64,000 nucleotides of DNA from an uncultured Spirochaetaceae bacterium (GTDB lineage Bacteria > Spirochaetota > Spirochaetia > Sphaerochaetales > Sphaerochaetaceae). How positions within the stretch are numbered: position 1 is the stretch's first letter; every line of letters starts with the position of its first letter. The position numbers were made by a program, and so were the translations under genes. This document shows, piece by piece, positions 16,322-23,934 of this stretch. The notes under the pieces are model-generated. The model saw only the letters and a program-made list of their open reading frames with translations. It did not search any database and was not told the DNA's origin. The stretch lies in the NCBI GenBank assembly GCA_944392985.1, contig CALXYL010000008.1:20377-84376 (forward strand). The letters are read 5' to 3'.

Positions 16322-16696
16322 ATGGGATACCCATCACTGCCACATGATCATGGAGAGGCTTTCGAGAAGGAAATGGGGGCGATGCCTCCTCTTGAGAGCT
16401 TCGGCACCCTTGCATCCATCTTCAAGGAGCTTGGGGATGAGAGCAGGCTCAGGATCTTCTGGCTTCTCTGCCATTGCGAGGAGTGCGTGATCAATATCTC
16501 ATCGATGGTAGGAATGACGAGCCCCGCTGTCTCGCATCACCTCAGGCAGCTCAAAAGCGGTGGGCTGATAACAGGCATGCGTCGCGGCAAGGAAGTCTAC
16601 TACAAGGCTGTCGACACACAGAAGGCAAGGCTCCTGCACAGCATGATAGAAGGAATGATGGAGATCGAGTGCCCATGGGAAGGGCCTGTTAGGTGA
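16322..16696 (+). CDS. ArsR/SmtB-family metal-responsive repressor
   Basis: 124 residues. Winged-helix core: LASIFKELGDESRLRIFWLL, then a CxxC-containing metal helix (LCHCEECVINIS, family ELCVCDL), INISSMVGMTSPAVSHHLRQLKSGGLI as recognition helix, and GKEVYYKA as wing. An N-terminal HDHGEAFE patch could supply further ligands, as in CadC. It should release DNA when Zn/Cd/Pb binds and so de-repress the divergent HMA-zntA genes. ATG 16322 has GGAGAGG just upstream; earlier in-frame ATGs at 16259 and 16304 lack this. Confidence 0.88.
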   Translation: MGYPSLPHDHGEAFEKEMGAMPPLESFGTLASIFKELGDESRLRIFWLLCHCEECVINISSMVGMTSPAVSHHLRQLKSGGLITGMRRGKEVYYKAVDTQKARLLHSMIEGMMEIECPWEGPVR

Positions 16697-16791
16697 GGCA
16701 TCTATCTGGTGGCATTTCTATCCTATTTCCCATTTTTTGATATTTATCTTCGGTCCGAATGATAGTTCAACGGCTCAAGAGGGAATAAGAT

Positions 16792-16923
16792 ATGATTGAT
16801 AAGAAACCAGAATCTACAGAATTTATCTATCGATCCGGATTGAATTGGCTGAATCATTATTTATATCTTCTTTTTGCCTTTGGAAATGCAAGAGTTGAAT
16901 ATACTGCATTTTGGAAAACCTGA
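16792..16923 (+). CDS. Possible 43-residue membrane peptide or gene remnant
   Basis: ATG with GGGAATAAG 8 bases upstream. Residues 12-30 form a hydrophobic aromatic helix (NWLNHYLYLLFAFGNA). This is the first AT-rich sequence after arsR, where base use changes sharply. No family recognised. It could be the tail of a decayed membrane protein. The rest of the 16697-17079 gap shows no other gene. Confidence 0.3.
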   Translation: MIDKKPESTEFIYRSGLNWLNHYLYLLFAFGNARVEYTAFWKT

Positions 16924-17079
16924 TGTCAGTGATCGTAATGTTGCGATTAATTTGTATCAACAACTTGTAAACCTCTTCATCAAATCTTTATAAATATTGA
17001 CAGGAAAAAAAATACTCTATTTTGTGCTGTGTCGAGGGATTTAGTTGGAATTATGCCCTCAGTATGGAGGAATAGAGAA

Positions 17080-17433
17080 GTGAAACCTTGGAAAATTGTT
17101 TATTCGATAATTTGTCTTCCAATTATTGGATTTATGCTTTACCAGACAATCGAACTTGCAAAGTATACAAATGACATTGGTGGTAAGATGGGCTATATTG
17201 TAGCTGCACTTCTAACTGCTGTTGTTATTTTGACTATCGTTACACTTAAGAAATCTACACCGATTATTGATATTGTGATTGGTGGTATTGCCGTAATTGC
17301 AGCGATTTTTGCTTTCATTGGGCAGTCTGGCTTGTTCTCTGATTTGTTGATTTATGGAATATGGGCCCTGATTTGCGCAGTAGTGCCTTTAGCAGTAGGA
17401 ATCATGAAATTCATTAAGGAGGCAAAGAATTGA
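17080..17433 (+). CDS. Small four-helix membrane protein, unknown
   Basis: 117 residues from GTG 17080, preceded by GGAGG at 10 bases; a GTG at 17029 would add 17 residues but has no ribosome site. Four membrane helices fill nearly the whole protein: near 5-25 (SIICLPIIGFMLYQTIELA), 36-55, 60-80 and 87-109. The C-terminus is basic (MKFIKEAKN). The stop overlaps the TTG start of the next lipoprotein (AATTGA). No family recognised. Coding bases are clearly AT-richer than the chromosome on either side. Confidence 0.6.
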   Translation: MKPWKIVYSIICLPIIGFMLYQTIELAKYTNDIGGKMGYIVAALLTAVVILTIVTLKKSTPIIDIVIGGIAVIAAIFAFIGQSGLFSDLLIYGIWALICAVVPLAVGIMKFIKEAKN

Positions 17434-17804
17434 AACGCTTTTGTACTTTCATTCTTGTGGCTTTGATGCTTGTCATGCTTGCTTCATGTTCAAGCAAGGA
17501 AATCAAGACTCCAGACTGGTTACAGGGAGTATGGGTTCAGGAAAGTGGATACGAAGAAATTAACGTAACTGCAGACAATATTCAAATATCTACATTCGGC
17601 CAGACTTCTGTAGACTTAAAGGAATTGATGATAACTTATGAAAACGCATCCCTTGATCAGAAGACAAAGGGGGAAACTTATAATGTAACTGTCATAAACA
17701 AGGATACTGGAATGGGAATTTCCTTTGGATTTAGCCTTGATGGAGATAACATTAAGGTGACAGTGGGTGGTCAGACCTACACATATGTGAAGGACAATGG
17801 CTAA
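17430..17804 (+). CDS. Small lipoprotein with a WL...GTY-type domain
   Basis: 124 residues. Signal peptide KRFCTFILVALMLVMLASC with lipobox LASC, so lipid-modified Cys near residue 20. The mature part starts TPDWLQGVWVQESGYEEINVTADNI and ends TVGGQTYTYVK, a lipocalin-like or immunity-protein-like beta pattern. The same order appears in the C-terminal ~110 residues of the large lipoprotein at 18387 (IPRWLDETEWV, IDKKDIYF, YNKNSGLGIKV, SGTYIGTYYQI), so the two share a domain. TTG start, coupled to the preceding gene; the next ATG overlaps its end. Confidence 0.6.
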   Translation: MKRFCTFILVALMLVMLASCSSKEIKTPDWLQGVWVQESGYEEINVTADNIQISTFGQTSVDLKELMITYENASLDQKTKGETYNVTVINKDTGMGISFGFSLDGDNIKVTVGGQTYTYVKDNG

Positions 17805-18276
17805 GATAATTAAAATTGACGCTGGAAAGGTATTTATCGGAAGCGATGACGGGACATTGAATGAATATCCTGTTGAATGCTGCGGGTTTACACCTGCGGT
17901 TGGGGATATTGTTGATGTGTTCTCAAACAATAGTTCAACAATCATAACTCGTCGGGCTTCAGATAACATTACTTCCAGCAATCAGAACGTTGCCCCAGGA
18001 GGTATCAATATCAACCTTGTGAATTCTGTTCAGAATCCTAGCGAAACTGTAGTTTCAGGGGGTAATGGTACCAAAGTTGTCAGCAAGGCGGTGTATTGTT
18101 TGCTCGCTTTTTTCCTTGGGGGATTTGGAATCCATAAGTTCTATGCAGGAAAGACAGGCGCAGGTATTGCGTACCTTCTTTTCTGCTGGACATTCATTCC
18201 TCTTTTGTTAAGTCTGATTGATTTCATTGTTGGGCTGTGTAAGAAGTCAGATTCAAACGGAATGATTGCAGTGTAG
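17797..18276 (+). CDS. TM2 domain-containing protein
   Basis: 159 residues. The C-terminal half is a TM2 module: KAVYCLLAFFLGGFGIHKFY, then AGKTGAGIAYLLFCWTFIP and LLLSLIDFIVGL, i.e. two helices with the GxxGxHxFY turn. The N-terminal 55 residues (IIKIDAGKVFIGSDDGTLNE, GDIVDVF) look like a small beta-barrel. A Ser/Asn-rich linker joins them. TM2 proteins are membrane proteins of largely unknown function, often beside envelope genes. It overlaps the small lipoprotein by 8 bases and a terminator follows. Confidence 0.8.
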   Translation: MAKIIKIDAGKVFIGSDDGTLNEYPVECCGFTPAVGDIVDVFSNNSSTIITRRASDNITSSNQNVAPGGININLVNSVQNPSETVVSGGNGTKVVSKAVYCLLAFFLGGFGIHKFYAGKTGAGIAYLLFCWTFIPLLLSLIDFIVGLCKKSDSNGMIAV

Positions 18277-18320
18277 CTGCATTTTATCCGTCATTGCACT
18301 AGCTGTGTTTTATATCAAAG

Positions 18321-18339
18321 CCCCATCATCAAGATGGGG
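18321..18339 (+). terminator. Hairpin after the TM2 gene
   Basis: CCCCATC (18321-18327), loop ATCAA, GATGGGG (18333-18339), then a T-rich stretch with few consecutive T residues. It closes the 17080-18276 unit. Confidence 0.55.
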
Positions 18340-18386
18340 TTCTGCTGTTTAATTGTTGATAATACATGCAATAAAAGGAGATTATT

Positions 18387-20429
18387 ATGCAATATAGAAG
18401 AAATCCAGTATCAATTTTGATATGTACCTTAATGGTATTGATTTGTTTATCATCGTGTTCAAAGGAAGAAAGTACAACGCCCTCGGGTCCTCAGCCAATT
18501 GAAGAAGGATCACCAATTAATTGGGTTCTTGCGGATGGAGTTCTGACATTGACCGGAACGGGAGATATGCCCGATTATAGTTTTTCATCTGACAAGCCCT
18601 GGGATGAATATGACGAAGAAATTACTTCAGTGGTAATCAGCGATGGTATTACTTCGGTCGGTGATTACGCATTCTATGATTTAGCATCATTGTCGTCTGT
18701 ATCAATGGGAAAGGATGTATCATCAATTGGCAGACAAAGTTTTGCAAATTGCGATGTGCTTTTTTCTTTTGATGTTGCAGATGGAAATGTTGCATACAGC
18801 ACGATACAGGGGGTCTTATTTGATTCAGGACAGAAAGAATTGATTATGGCTCCTAATGCAAATACTCTGGAAGGATTCATTATTCCTGATACTGTAGAGG
18901 AGATAGGTGAAGACGCATTCTACAGATCCGATATTGTCTCATTGGAGATTCCATCAAGCGTGAAAACCATTGCAGACACTGCTTTTTTCAGTTGTTATAG
19001 CTTACGTGAGATAGTTCTGAATGAGGGTCTTGAAACCATCGGGGAGTCAGCGTTCATGGATTGCAATAGACTTGAATCCATAACCATTCCAGCGACAGTG
19101 AAATCTATTGGAGAGAATGCTCTTGGATGTTCTGGACTTTCTGCAATTGAAGTTTCAGAAGAGTCTGAGAATTTTATTTCAATTGACGGGGTATTATTCT
19201 CTTCGGATTTATCAACGCTTGTTGCTTATCCTGCATCAAAAGAAGTAATAACATACGAGATTCCGGAAGGTGTAGAGACTATCAGTCGATATGCTTTCAG
19301 TGATGCGAAACTCACAGAAGTTGTTTTTCCATCATCTATGAAAACAGTGTCACATGGAGCATTTTCAAGTAGTGACATAGTCTCAGTACATTTCAATGAA
19401 GGACTTAAGGTTATTGAGGATTACTCGTTTGCCTATTGTGATAACCTGACAGCAGTTGAGCTTCCGGCAAGCCTGCTGACAGTAGATGGGGAACCTTTTG
19501 ACAGCTGTGAGAAGTTGGTAAATATTACTGTACTTGGTGAAGATACCGGTATCGAGGATATGCTGGGAACACTTTCTGGTTTTCTTTATTCTGGCGATAA
19601 AGATGCAATCATGATTTATGGTTACACTGGTTCAACTGCAGAAGCATATGCAAAAAGAGAAGGGTTAGCTTTCACAAGTCTTGGGGCTGGCTCCCGCCCA
19701 ATTTCCCCCTCCAGTTCTGACAAAAAGGAATCTTCATCTGGATTCTTTTCAGATTTGATGACATCTGTAAATGACGCACTGGATAGCGCCTCGTCTGTAA
19801 TGAGCGATGTAAAGGAAGATGTAAGTAATTCAATGATGGATGTAAAATCAGTCGTTGATGATATGGTATCTGTTGTAGAAGGTACAAAAAATGAACTCGA
19901 TGCCATCATTGATGAATCCAGTGAAAACATCAGTAATGACCAGACTGAGGCAAGTGGAACGGAGAAAACAACAGACGCAGAGACTTTCTCTCTGCCTTCC
20001 CAGCCTACTGAATCTTTGGCTGATGTGAATTTGAAAATCCCACGATGGCTTGATGAAACAGAGTGGGTTACCGCTGATGGTTTGTCATTCTGCAAGATTG
20101 ATAAAAAGGATATCTATTTCTTTGATATCATGAGCGGGTGGTATTCTACTAAGGATTTAGTAAATGCAGTGTTGCTATCAGCAGGGAATATTGCAGGACT
20201 TGAAATCCAGAGTGTGAAAAATCAGTCTTATGTCCCGCTTGTATACAACAAGAATTCTGGACTTGGCATTAAGGTGATTGAGTTGAATAATTTTTCTGAA
20301 GGACAATTCGATGCGTACATTTCAGGAACATATATTGGGACATATTATCAGATTTCTGGAGATAAAGTATCTGAAAATGGATACAGCGATTTCCTGAATA
20401 ATATTACTGGCGGATCCTTAGGTATCTGA
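18387..20429 (+). CDS. BspA-type leucine-rich-repeat lipoprotein with C-terminal domain
   Basis: 680 residues. Signal peptide with lipobox LSSC (Cys near 24). Residues ~45-415 are LRR_5/BspA repeats of about 23 residues: ITSVGDYAFYDLASLSSVSM, VEEIGEDAFYRSDIVSLEIP, LETIGESAFMDCNRLESITI and so on. Residues ~435-540 are a Ser/Asp/Val-rich helical linker (SVMSDVKEDVSNSMMDVKS). The last ~110 residues repeat the domain of the 17430 lipoprotein. BspA-like proteins are surface proteins that bind host matrix or other cells; that role is by family. AGGAG lies 5-9 bases before the ATG. AT-rich, unlike flanking chromosome, which suggests transfer. Confidence 0.82.
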   Translation: MQYRRNPVSILICTLMVLICLSSCSKEESTTPSGPQPIEEGSPINWVLADGVLTLTGTGDMPDYSFSSDKPWDEYDEEITSVVISDGITSVGDYAFYDLASLSSVSMGKDVSSIGRQSFANCDVLFSFDVADGNVAYSTIQGVLFDSGQKELIMAPNANTLEGFIIPDTVEEIGEDAFYRSDIVSLEIPSSVKTIADTAFFSCYSLREIVLNEGLETIGESAFMDCNRLESITIPATVKSIGENALGCSGLSAIEVSEESENFISIDGVLFSSDLSTLVAYPASKEVITYEIPEGVETISRYAFSDAKLTEVVFPSSMKTVSHGAFSSSDIVSVHFNEGLKVIEDYSFAYCDNLTAVELPASLLTVDGEPFDSCEKLVNITVLGEDTGIEDMLGTLSGFLYSGDKDAIMIYGYTGSTAEAYAKREGLAFTSLGAGSRPISPSSSDKKESSSGFFSDLMTSVNDALDSASSVMSDVKEDVSNSMMDVKSVVDDMVSVVEGTKNELDAIIDESSENISNDQTEASGTEKTTDAETFSLPSQPTESLADVNLKIPRWLDETEWVTADGLSFCKIDKKDIYFFDIMSGWYSTKDLVNAVLLSAGNIAGLEIQSVKNQSYVPLVYNKNSGLGIKVIELNNFSEGQFDAYISGTYIGTYYQISGDKVSENGYSDFLNNITGGSLGI

Positions 20430-20437
20430 TGTATCTG

Positions 20438-20473
20438 ATATGGGCAGGACTGTACATAAAATCCTGCCCATAT
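20438..20473 (+). terminator. Strong hairpin after the LRR lipoprotein
   Basis: Perfect 12-base arms ATATGGGCAGGA (20438-20449) and TCCTGCCCATAT (20462-20473) around a 12-base loop. No T run follows, but the position 9 bases after the stop fits a terminator or mRNA-end stabiliser. Confidence 0.6.
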
Positions 20474-20601
20474 CTCTATATACAATATCATCAACGGCAG
20501 GAAAACTATATGCAGTAGTGGATTTGCTGTATTTTGACAGTGGAAACAGATAGAAGCTCGAAATAAATTTGCTGGCTGATTTGACTTTCATCTCCTAAAG
20601 G

Positions 20602-20790
20602 ATGAAACCTGCAGAGATCAGAAAGACCCTGCATGACGAGGAAGCCTTGTCCGCCCTGCAGTTCTATTCGCGATACAAGCGCATGGGGTTGCCCTATTGC
20701 CCATGGGGAGAGAACCCAAAGCTGTTGTTTGAGGTAGTGGACGTGCTGGAACCTCTTGATAGGTTCTATCACCCGCAGGTGACGATTTGA
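20602..20790 (+). CDS. Possible 62-residue protein, unknown (perhaps a remnant)
   Basis: ATG with AAAGG immediately upstream. The sequence is charged and helical at the start (KPAEIRKTLHDEEALSALQF) and then carries YKRMGLPYCPWGENPK and a final DVLEPLDRFY. Base composition is closer to the main chromosome than to the AT-rich genes before it. No family recognised. The 20474-20601 stretch before it holds nothing I can identify. Confidence 0.35.
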   Translation: MKPAEIRKTLHDEEALSALQFYSRYKRMGLPYCPWGENPKLLFEVVDVLEPLDRFYHPQVTI

Positions 20791-20813
20791 CGGGTATGAT
20801 GGTCTGGTATAAG
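20787..20813 (+). promoter_or_regulatory. Promoter of the 39-residue membrane peptide
   Basis: TTGACG (20787-20792) and an extended -10, TGGTATAAG (TATAAG 20808-20813), with a short 15-base spacer. The start ATG 20822 is 9 bases past the -10, leaving almost no leader. Confidence 0.4.
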
Positions 20814-20821
20814 CTAAAAAC

Positions 20822-20941
20822 ATGGAATGGTACGAAAAGCGTGAGAAACAGATATGGAAAGGAGTTGCTTGGGGATTCGGGATTATTATCGGGATTCCTG
20901 CTATAGCTTTTCTTATCTTCCTAATTGGCTTTATTATCTGA
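20822..20941 (+). CDS. 39-residue single-pass membrane peptide
   Basis: Basic, amphipathic N-terminus (EWYEKREKQIWKG) followed by one uninterrupted membrane helix (IIIGIPAIAFLIFLIGFII) that runs to the stop. It has its own promoter-like sequence but no Shine-Dalgarno. The design resembles small toxin or regulatory membrane peptides, but nothing beyond the shape supports that. Lies inside the AT-rich island, just before a broken gene. Confidence 0.4.
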   Translation: MEWYEKREKQIWKGVAWGFGIIIGIPAIAFLIFLIGFII

Positions 20942-20962
20942 TTATCTTAGCCATCAGGAGAG

Positions 20963-21251
20963 ATGATGGCTAACAATATTGCTATCCAGATTTCACAGCA
21001 GGCGGTTGGCTGGAATTCAGTCTGTCAACCAGAAGCTGGATCAGATGCAAAGAGATTCTGATTATGTTTCTGCAGAATGTACAAGGTTTTCAGCAGTTGC
21101 CATGGTATTTCTTGTGTCTGCTTCTGATCTGCTTTCTCCTGCGGAATTTCTGACGAAGGCCCGTAAGCCAGGGATTTTGTCCACGATTGCCCACATTCTG
21201 CCCACGGAAATCCGAAAACATCTGCGGACGCTGAAGATTCTTGAGAATTAA
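20963..21251 (+). pseudogene. Frameshifted small gene
   Basis: AGGAGAG precedes two ATGs (20963, 20966), a good ribosome site. That frame reads MANNIAIQISQQAVGW and stops at about 21062, while another frame continues from about 21010 with GIQSVNQKLDQMQRDSDY and runs to 21251. Joining the two near 21005-21010 gives one continuous protein of about 95 residues. The second frame on its own has only a TTG start and no ribosome site. I infer a single-base frameshift; a sequencing error would look the same. Family unknown. Confidence 0.35.
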
Positions 21252-21264
21252 CCTACATTTAACA
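21248..21264 (+). promoter_or_regulatory. Possible Pho box upstream of pstS
   Basis: Direct repeats TTAACC (21248-21253) and TTAACA (21259-21264), exactly 11 bases apart, the spacing of TT(A/T)ACA half-sites bound by PhoP/PhoB-family regulators in Bacillus. A TATCAT -10 lies at 21296-21301. The site precedes an operon that encodes both the Pst transporter and a PhoB/PhoR pair. Confidence 0.4.
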
Positions 21265-21342
21265 TCCCTGCTCTTATCAATTAATCCTGAGTCATTATCA
21301 TCCAGACAAAACCTAGGGCATAAGCCTTATAAGGAGTCTGAA

Positions 21343-22155
21343 ATGAAGAAACTTCTCATGATCATGATTGCAGCTCTTGCAATGACGGCTGCTGTTTTCG
21401 CTGGTGGAGCGCAGGAGGAGAGCGCTACGGTCTCAACTGATGGATCCACTTCGATGGAGAAGGTCATCCTCTCCCTCGCAGAGCAGTACATGGCTGACAA
21501 TCCTGGTGTCAACGTCACATACAATCCGACTGGAAGCGGAACTGGTATCACTGCAGCTCTCGAGGGCAGGTGCGATATCGGTCTTTCCTCCCGTGCGCTC
21601 AAGGCTGAGGAAGTTGCTTCCGGCCTGAAGGAGACGATTGTGGCTCTTGATGGAATCGCTATCATCGTAAATGGCGATAACCCTGTCAGCGATCTCACCA
21701 TCGATCAGATTGCCGGCCTTTTCAATGGAACGATCACTTCCTGGAGCGAGGTAGGTGGAGAGGATGCTCCTGTCGTCGCGATCGGACGTGAAGCTGGAAG
21801 CGGCACAAGGGATGGCTTCGAGTCCATCACCGGAACTGAGGATGCATGTGTCTACAGCCAGGAGCTTACAAGCACAGGCGCTGTCATCACAGCTGTCTCA
21901 CAGAATCCTGGTGCGATCGGATACGCTTCACTTGCAAGCAACCTCGAGTCCGTTAAGACACTTACAGTTGAGGGCGTCGCTCCTTCCGAGGCAACAGTCC
22001 AGAGCGGTGAGTACAAGATCCAGAGGCCGTTTGTATTTGCAACCCTTTCAGAGACTCCGCTCTCTGACGCAGCCCAGGCATTCTTCGATTACTGCACAAG
22101 CGCGGATGCTGCTTCCATCATCGCTGGCGCGGGTGCTGTTCCTGTAGCACAGTGA
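21343..22155 (+). CDS. pstS: Phosphate ABC transporter, periplasmic binding protein
   Basis: 270 residues from ATG 21343, with AAGGAG 6 bases upstream; the longer frame from 21241 runs through the promoter. Signal peptide to about residue 20 (AMTAAVFAGGAQ), without a lipobox Cys, so probably a soluble periplasmic protein. DGSTSMEKV and GSGTGITAALEG are the phosphate-binding loops (family: GStt..p, GSG.Gi.a...g), and REAGSGTRDGFE is the second-lobe site. Short for PstS (about 320-345), the compact form common outside proteobacteria. First gene of pstSCAB-phoU-phoB-phoR. Confidence 0.92.
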   Translation: MKKLLMIMIAALAMTAAVFAGGAQEESATVSTDGSTSMEKVILSLAEQYMADNPGVNVTYNPTGSGTGITAALEGRCDIGLSSRALKAEEVASGLKETIVALDGIAIIVNGDNPVSDLTIDQIAGLFNGTITSWSEVGGEDAPVVAIGREAGSGTRDGFESITGTEDACVYSQELTSTGAVITAVSQNPGAIGYASLASNLESVKTLTVEGVAPSEATVQSGEYKIQRPFVFATLSETPLSDAAQAFFDYCTSADAASIIAGAGAVPVAQ

Positions 22156-22171
22156 ATCAGGGGAATCAGGA

Positions 22172-23077
22172 ATGAACCTCAGGAATCTCATCGCCCAGAA
22201 GGGTTATGCTGATAATCCCCGCAGGCTGATGGAGGACTTGATCCACCTGGTGTTCCTGATCCTCGGACTTGTCGCGGTCGGCTCGGTCCTGATCATCACG
22301 ATCTATCTCGTGATATCCGGCCTGCCGGCCATCTTCAAGATCGGCCCTATCGAGTTCCTCTTCGGGACACGCTGGGCCTCGACGGCATCGGAACCGGAAT
22401 TCGGGATCCTTCCTTTCATCCTGACATCGATCTATGGAACTGCGGGTGCCATAATAATCGGCGTGCCGATCGGATTCTTTTCAGCTGTATTCCTCGCGAA
22501 GATGGCCCCGAAGAAGGTTCGGGAGGTGATGGAGCTCTGCATCGGTGTCCTTGCAGGAATCCCGTCAGTAGTCTATGGCCTTGTCGGCATGACGATCCTC
22601 GTGCCAGGGATCAGGGTGCTTTTCGGCGTGCCTGATGGTGCTACGCTCCTTGCGGCGATCATCGTCCTGGCAGTGATGATCCTTCCATCGGTCATAAATG
22701 TCTCCCTGACAGCGCTGCAGGCAGTGCCGCAGGAGTATGAGGAAGCATCCCTTGCACTTGGGGCAACGAGCACGGAGACGTATTTCCGCGTAACAGTGCC
22801 TGCTGCAAAGAGCGGGATCTTCACCGCCATCGTCCTCGGAATCGGAAGGGCAATCGGAGAGGCAATGGCCATCATGATGGTCGCAGGCAATGTTGCCAAC
22901 ATGCCATCGATCTTCAAGTCAGTCAGGTTCCTTACCACAGCAGTCGCTTCCGAGATGTCCTATTCATCAGGGCTGCAGAGGGAGGCGCTCTTCTCGATCG
23001 CGCTTGTGCTCTTCCTCTTCATAATGATCATAAATGCGATCCTGAATGTGCTTAAGACGGGGGGAGAGAGGAAATGA
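22172..23077 (+). CDS. pstC: Phosphate ABC transporter permease PstC
   Basis: 301 residues with six helices. FGTRWAST (family: f..W.P), GILPFILTSIYGTAGAIIIG, and the EAA coupling loop EYEEASLALGATSTETYFRVTVPAAKSGI (given in parts: EEASLALGATSTET, VTVPAAKSGI) mark a Pst-type membrane subunit. With PstA it forms the channel for phosphate. Its 3' end overlaps pstA (ATGA). Confidence 0.92.
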   Translation: MNLRNLIAQKGYADNPRRLMEDLIHLVFLILGLVAVGSVLIITIYLVISGLPAIFKIGPIEFLFGTRWASTASEPEFGILPFILTSIYGTAGAIIIGVPIGFFSAVFLAKMAPKKVREVMELCIGVLAGIPSVVYGLVGMTILVPGIRVLFGVPDGATLLAAIIVLAVMILPSVINVSLTALQAVPQEYEEASLALGATSTETYFRVTVPAAKSGIFTAIVLGIGRAIGEAMAIMMVAGNVANMPSIFKSVRFLTTAVASEMSYSSGLQREALFSIALVLFLFIMIINAILNVLKTGGERK

Positions 23078-23934
23078 TAGAGAGAATATCAGGCTCAAGA
23101 AGGGCATGGTCAGGCGTCATGAAGGGCCTGTGCTGGATATCCCTCGGGATAGTCACGGCACTTACGGCATTCATGCTCCTCTATGTGCTTATCAGAGGCA
23201 TTCCCCATATCACGCCACAGCTTCTGTTCACGAAACCGAGCATGCTTCGCAACACGATCGGCATCCTCCCGGATATCCTCAATACGCTCTACATCGTGAT
23301 AGCGACGCTCATCATCGTCCTTCCGATCGGTGTCGGTGCTGCTATATATCTCAATGAGTACGCGACCAACAGGAAGGTTGTCGAGACAATCGAGTTCGCG
23401 GCAGAGACGCTTTCCGGCATCCCGTCCATCATCTACGGTCTTGTCGGCATGCTTGTATTCTGCCAGTTCTGCTCGCTGGGGACGTCGCTTCTTGCGGGTG
23501 CGCTTACGCTTGTGATCATGAATCTCCCAACGATCATGAGAACAACGCAGGAGAGCCTCAAGACAGTGCCGGAAAGCTACAGGGAAGGGGCATTCGCCCT
23601 TGGAGCAGGGAAGTGGAGGGTCATCAGGACCGTCGTCCTTCCTACTTGCATCAATGGAATCATCACAGGGTGCATCCTTTCCATCGGAAGGATACTCAGT
23701 GAATCAGCTGCGCTCCTGTTCACCGCAGGATTCGCGCATAACGTCAATGGATTCATCAGGGGCATGGGCAGCGCGGGTGCGACCCTTACCGTTGCGCTCT
23801 ACGTCTATGCAAGCGAGAGAGGCGAGTTCGATATCGCATTCGCGATCGCGGCGATCCTCATGGTCCTGACGGTTATCATCAACCTGCTCACGGCATATAT
23901 GGGCAAGCTGATGAAGAGGAGAAATGGACAGTGA
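23074..23934 (+). CDS. pstA: Phosphate ABC transporter permease PstA
   Basis: 286 residues, six helices. [20 protein letters not shown] and [10 protein letters not shown] are PstA hallmarks, as is [15 protein letters not shown]; the coupling loop reads [20 protein letters not shown]. Partner of PstC. The ATG overlaps the pstC stop, and the end overlaps the GTG start of pstB, so all are translated in tandem. Confidence 0.92.
   Translation: MIERISGSRRAWSGVMKGLCWISLGIVTALTAFMLLYVLIRGIPHITPQLLFTKPSMLRNTIGILPDILNTLYIVIATLIIVLPIGVGAAIYLNEYATNRKVVETIEFAAETLSGIPSIIYGLVGMLVFCQFCSLGTSLLAGALTLVIMNLPTIMRTTQESLKTVPESYREGAFALGAGKWRVIRTVVLPTCINGIITGCILSIGRILSESAALLFTAGFAHNVNGFIRGMGSAGATLTVALYVYASERGEFDIAFAIAAILMVLTVIINLLTAYMGKLMKRRNGQ

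Noticed and set aside
17029..17079. Upstream GTG 17029 as start of the four-helix protein
   Set aside because: No ribosome site; GTG 17080 follows GGAGG at a normal distance.
20979..21251. Intact 90-residue protein from TTG 20979
   Set aside because: No ribosome site for the TTG, while a well-placed ATG in another frame upstream suggests a frameshifted gene instead.
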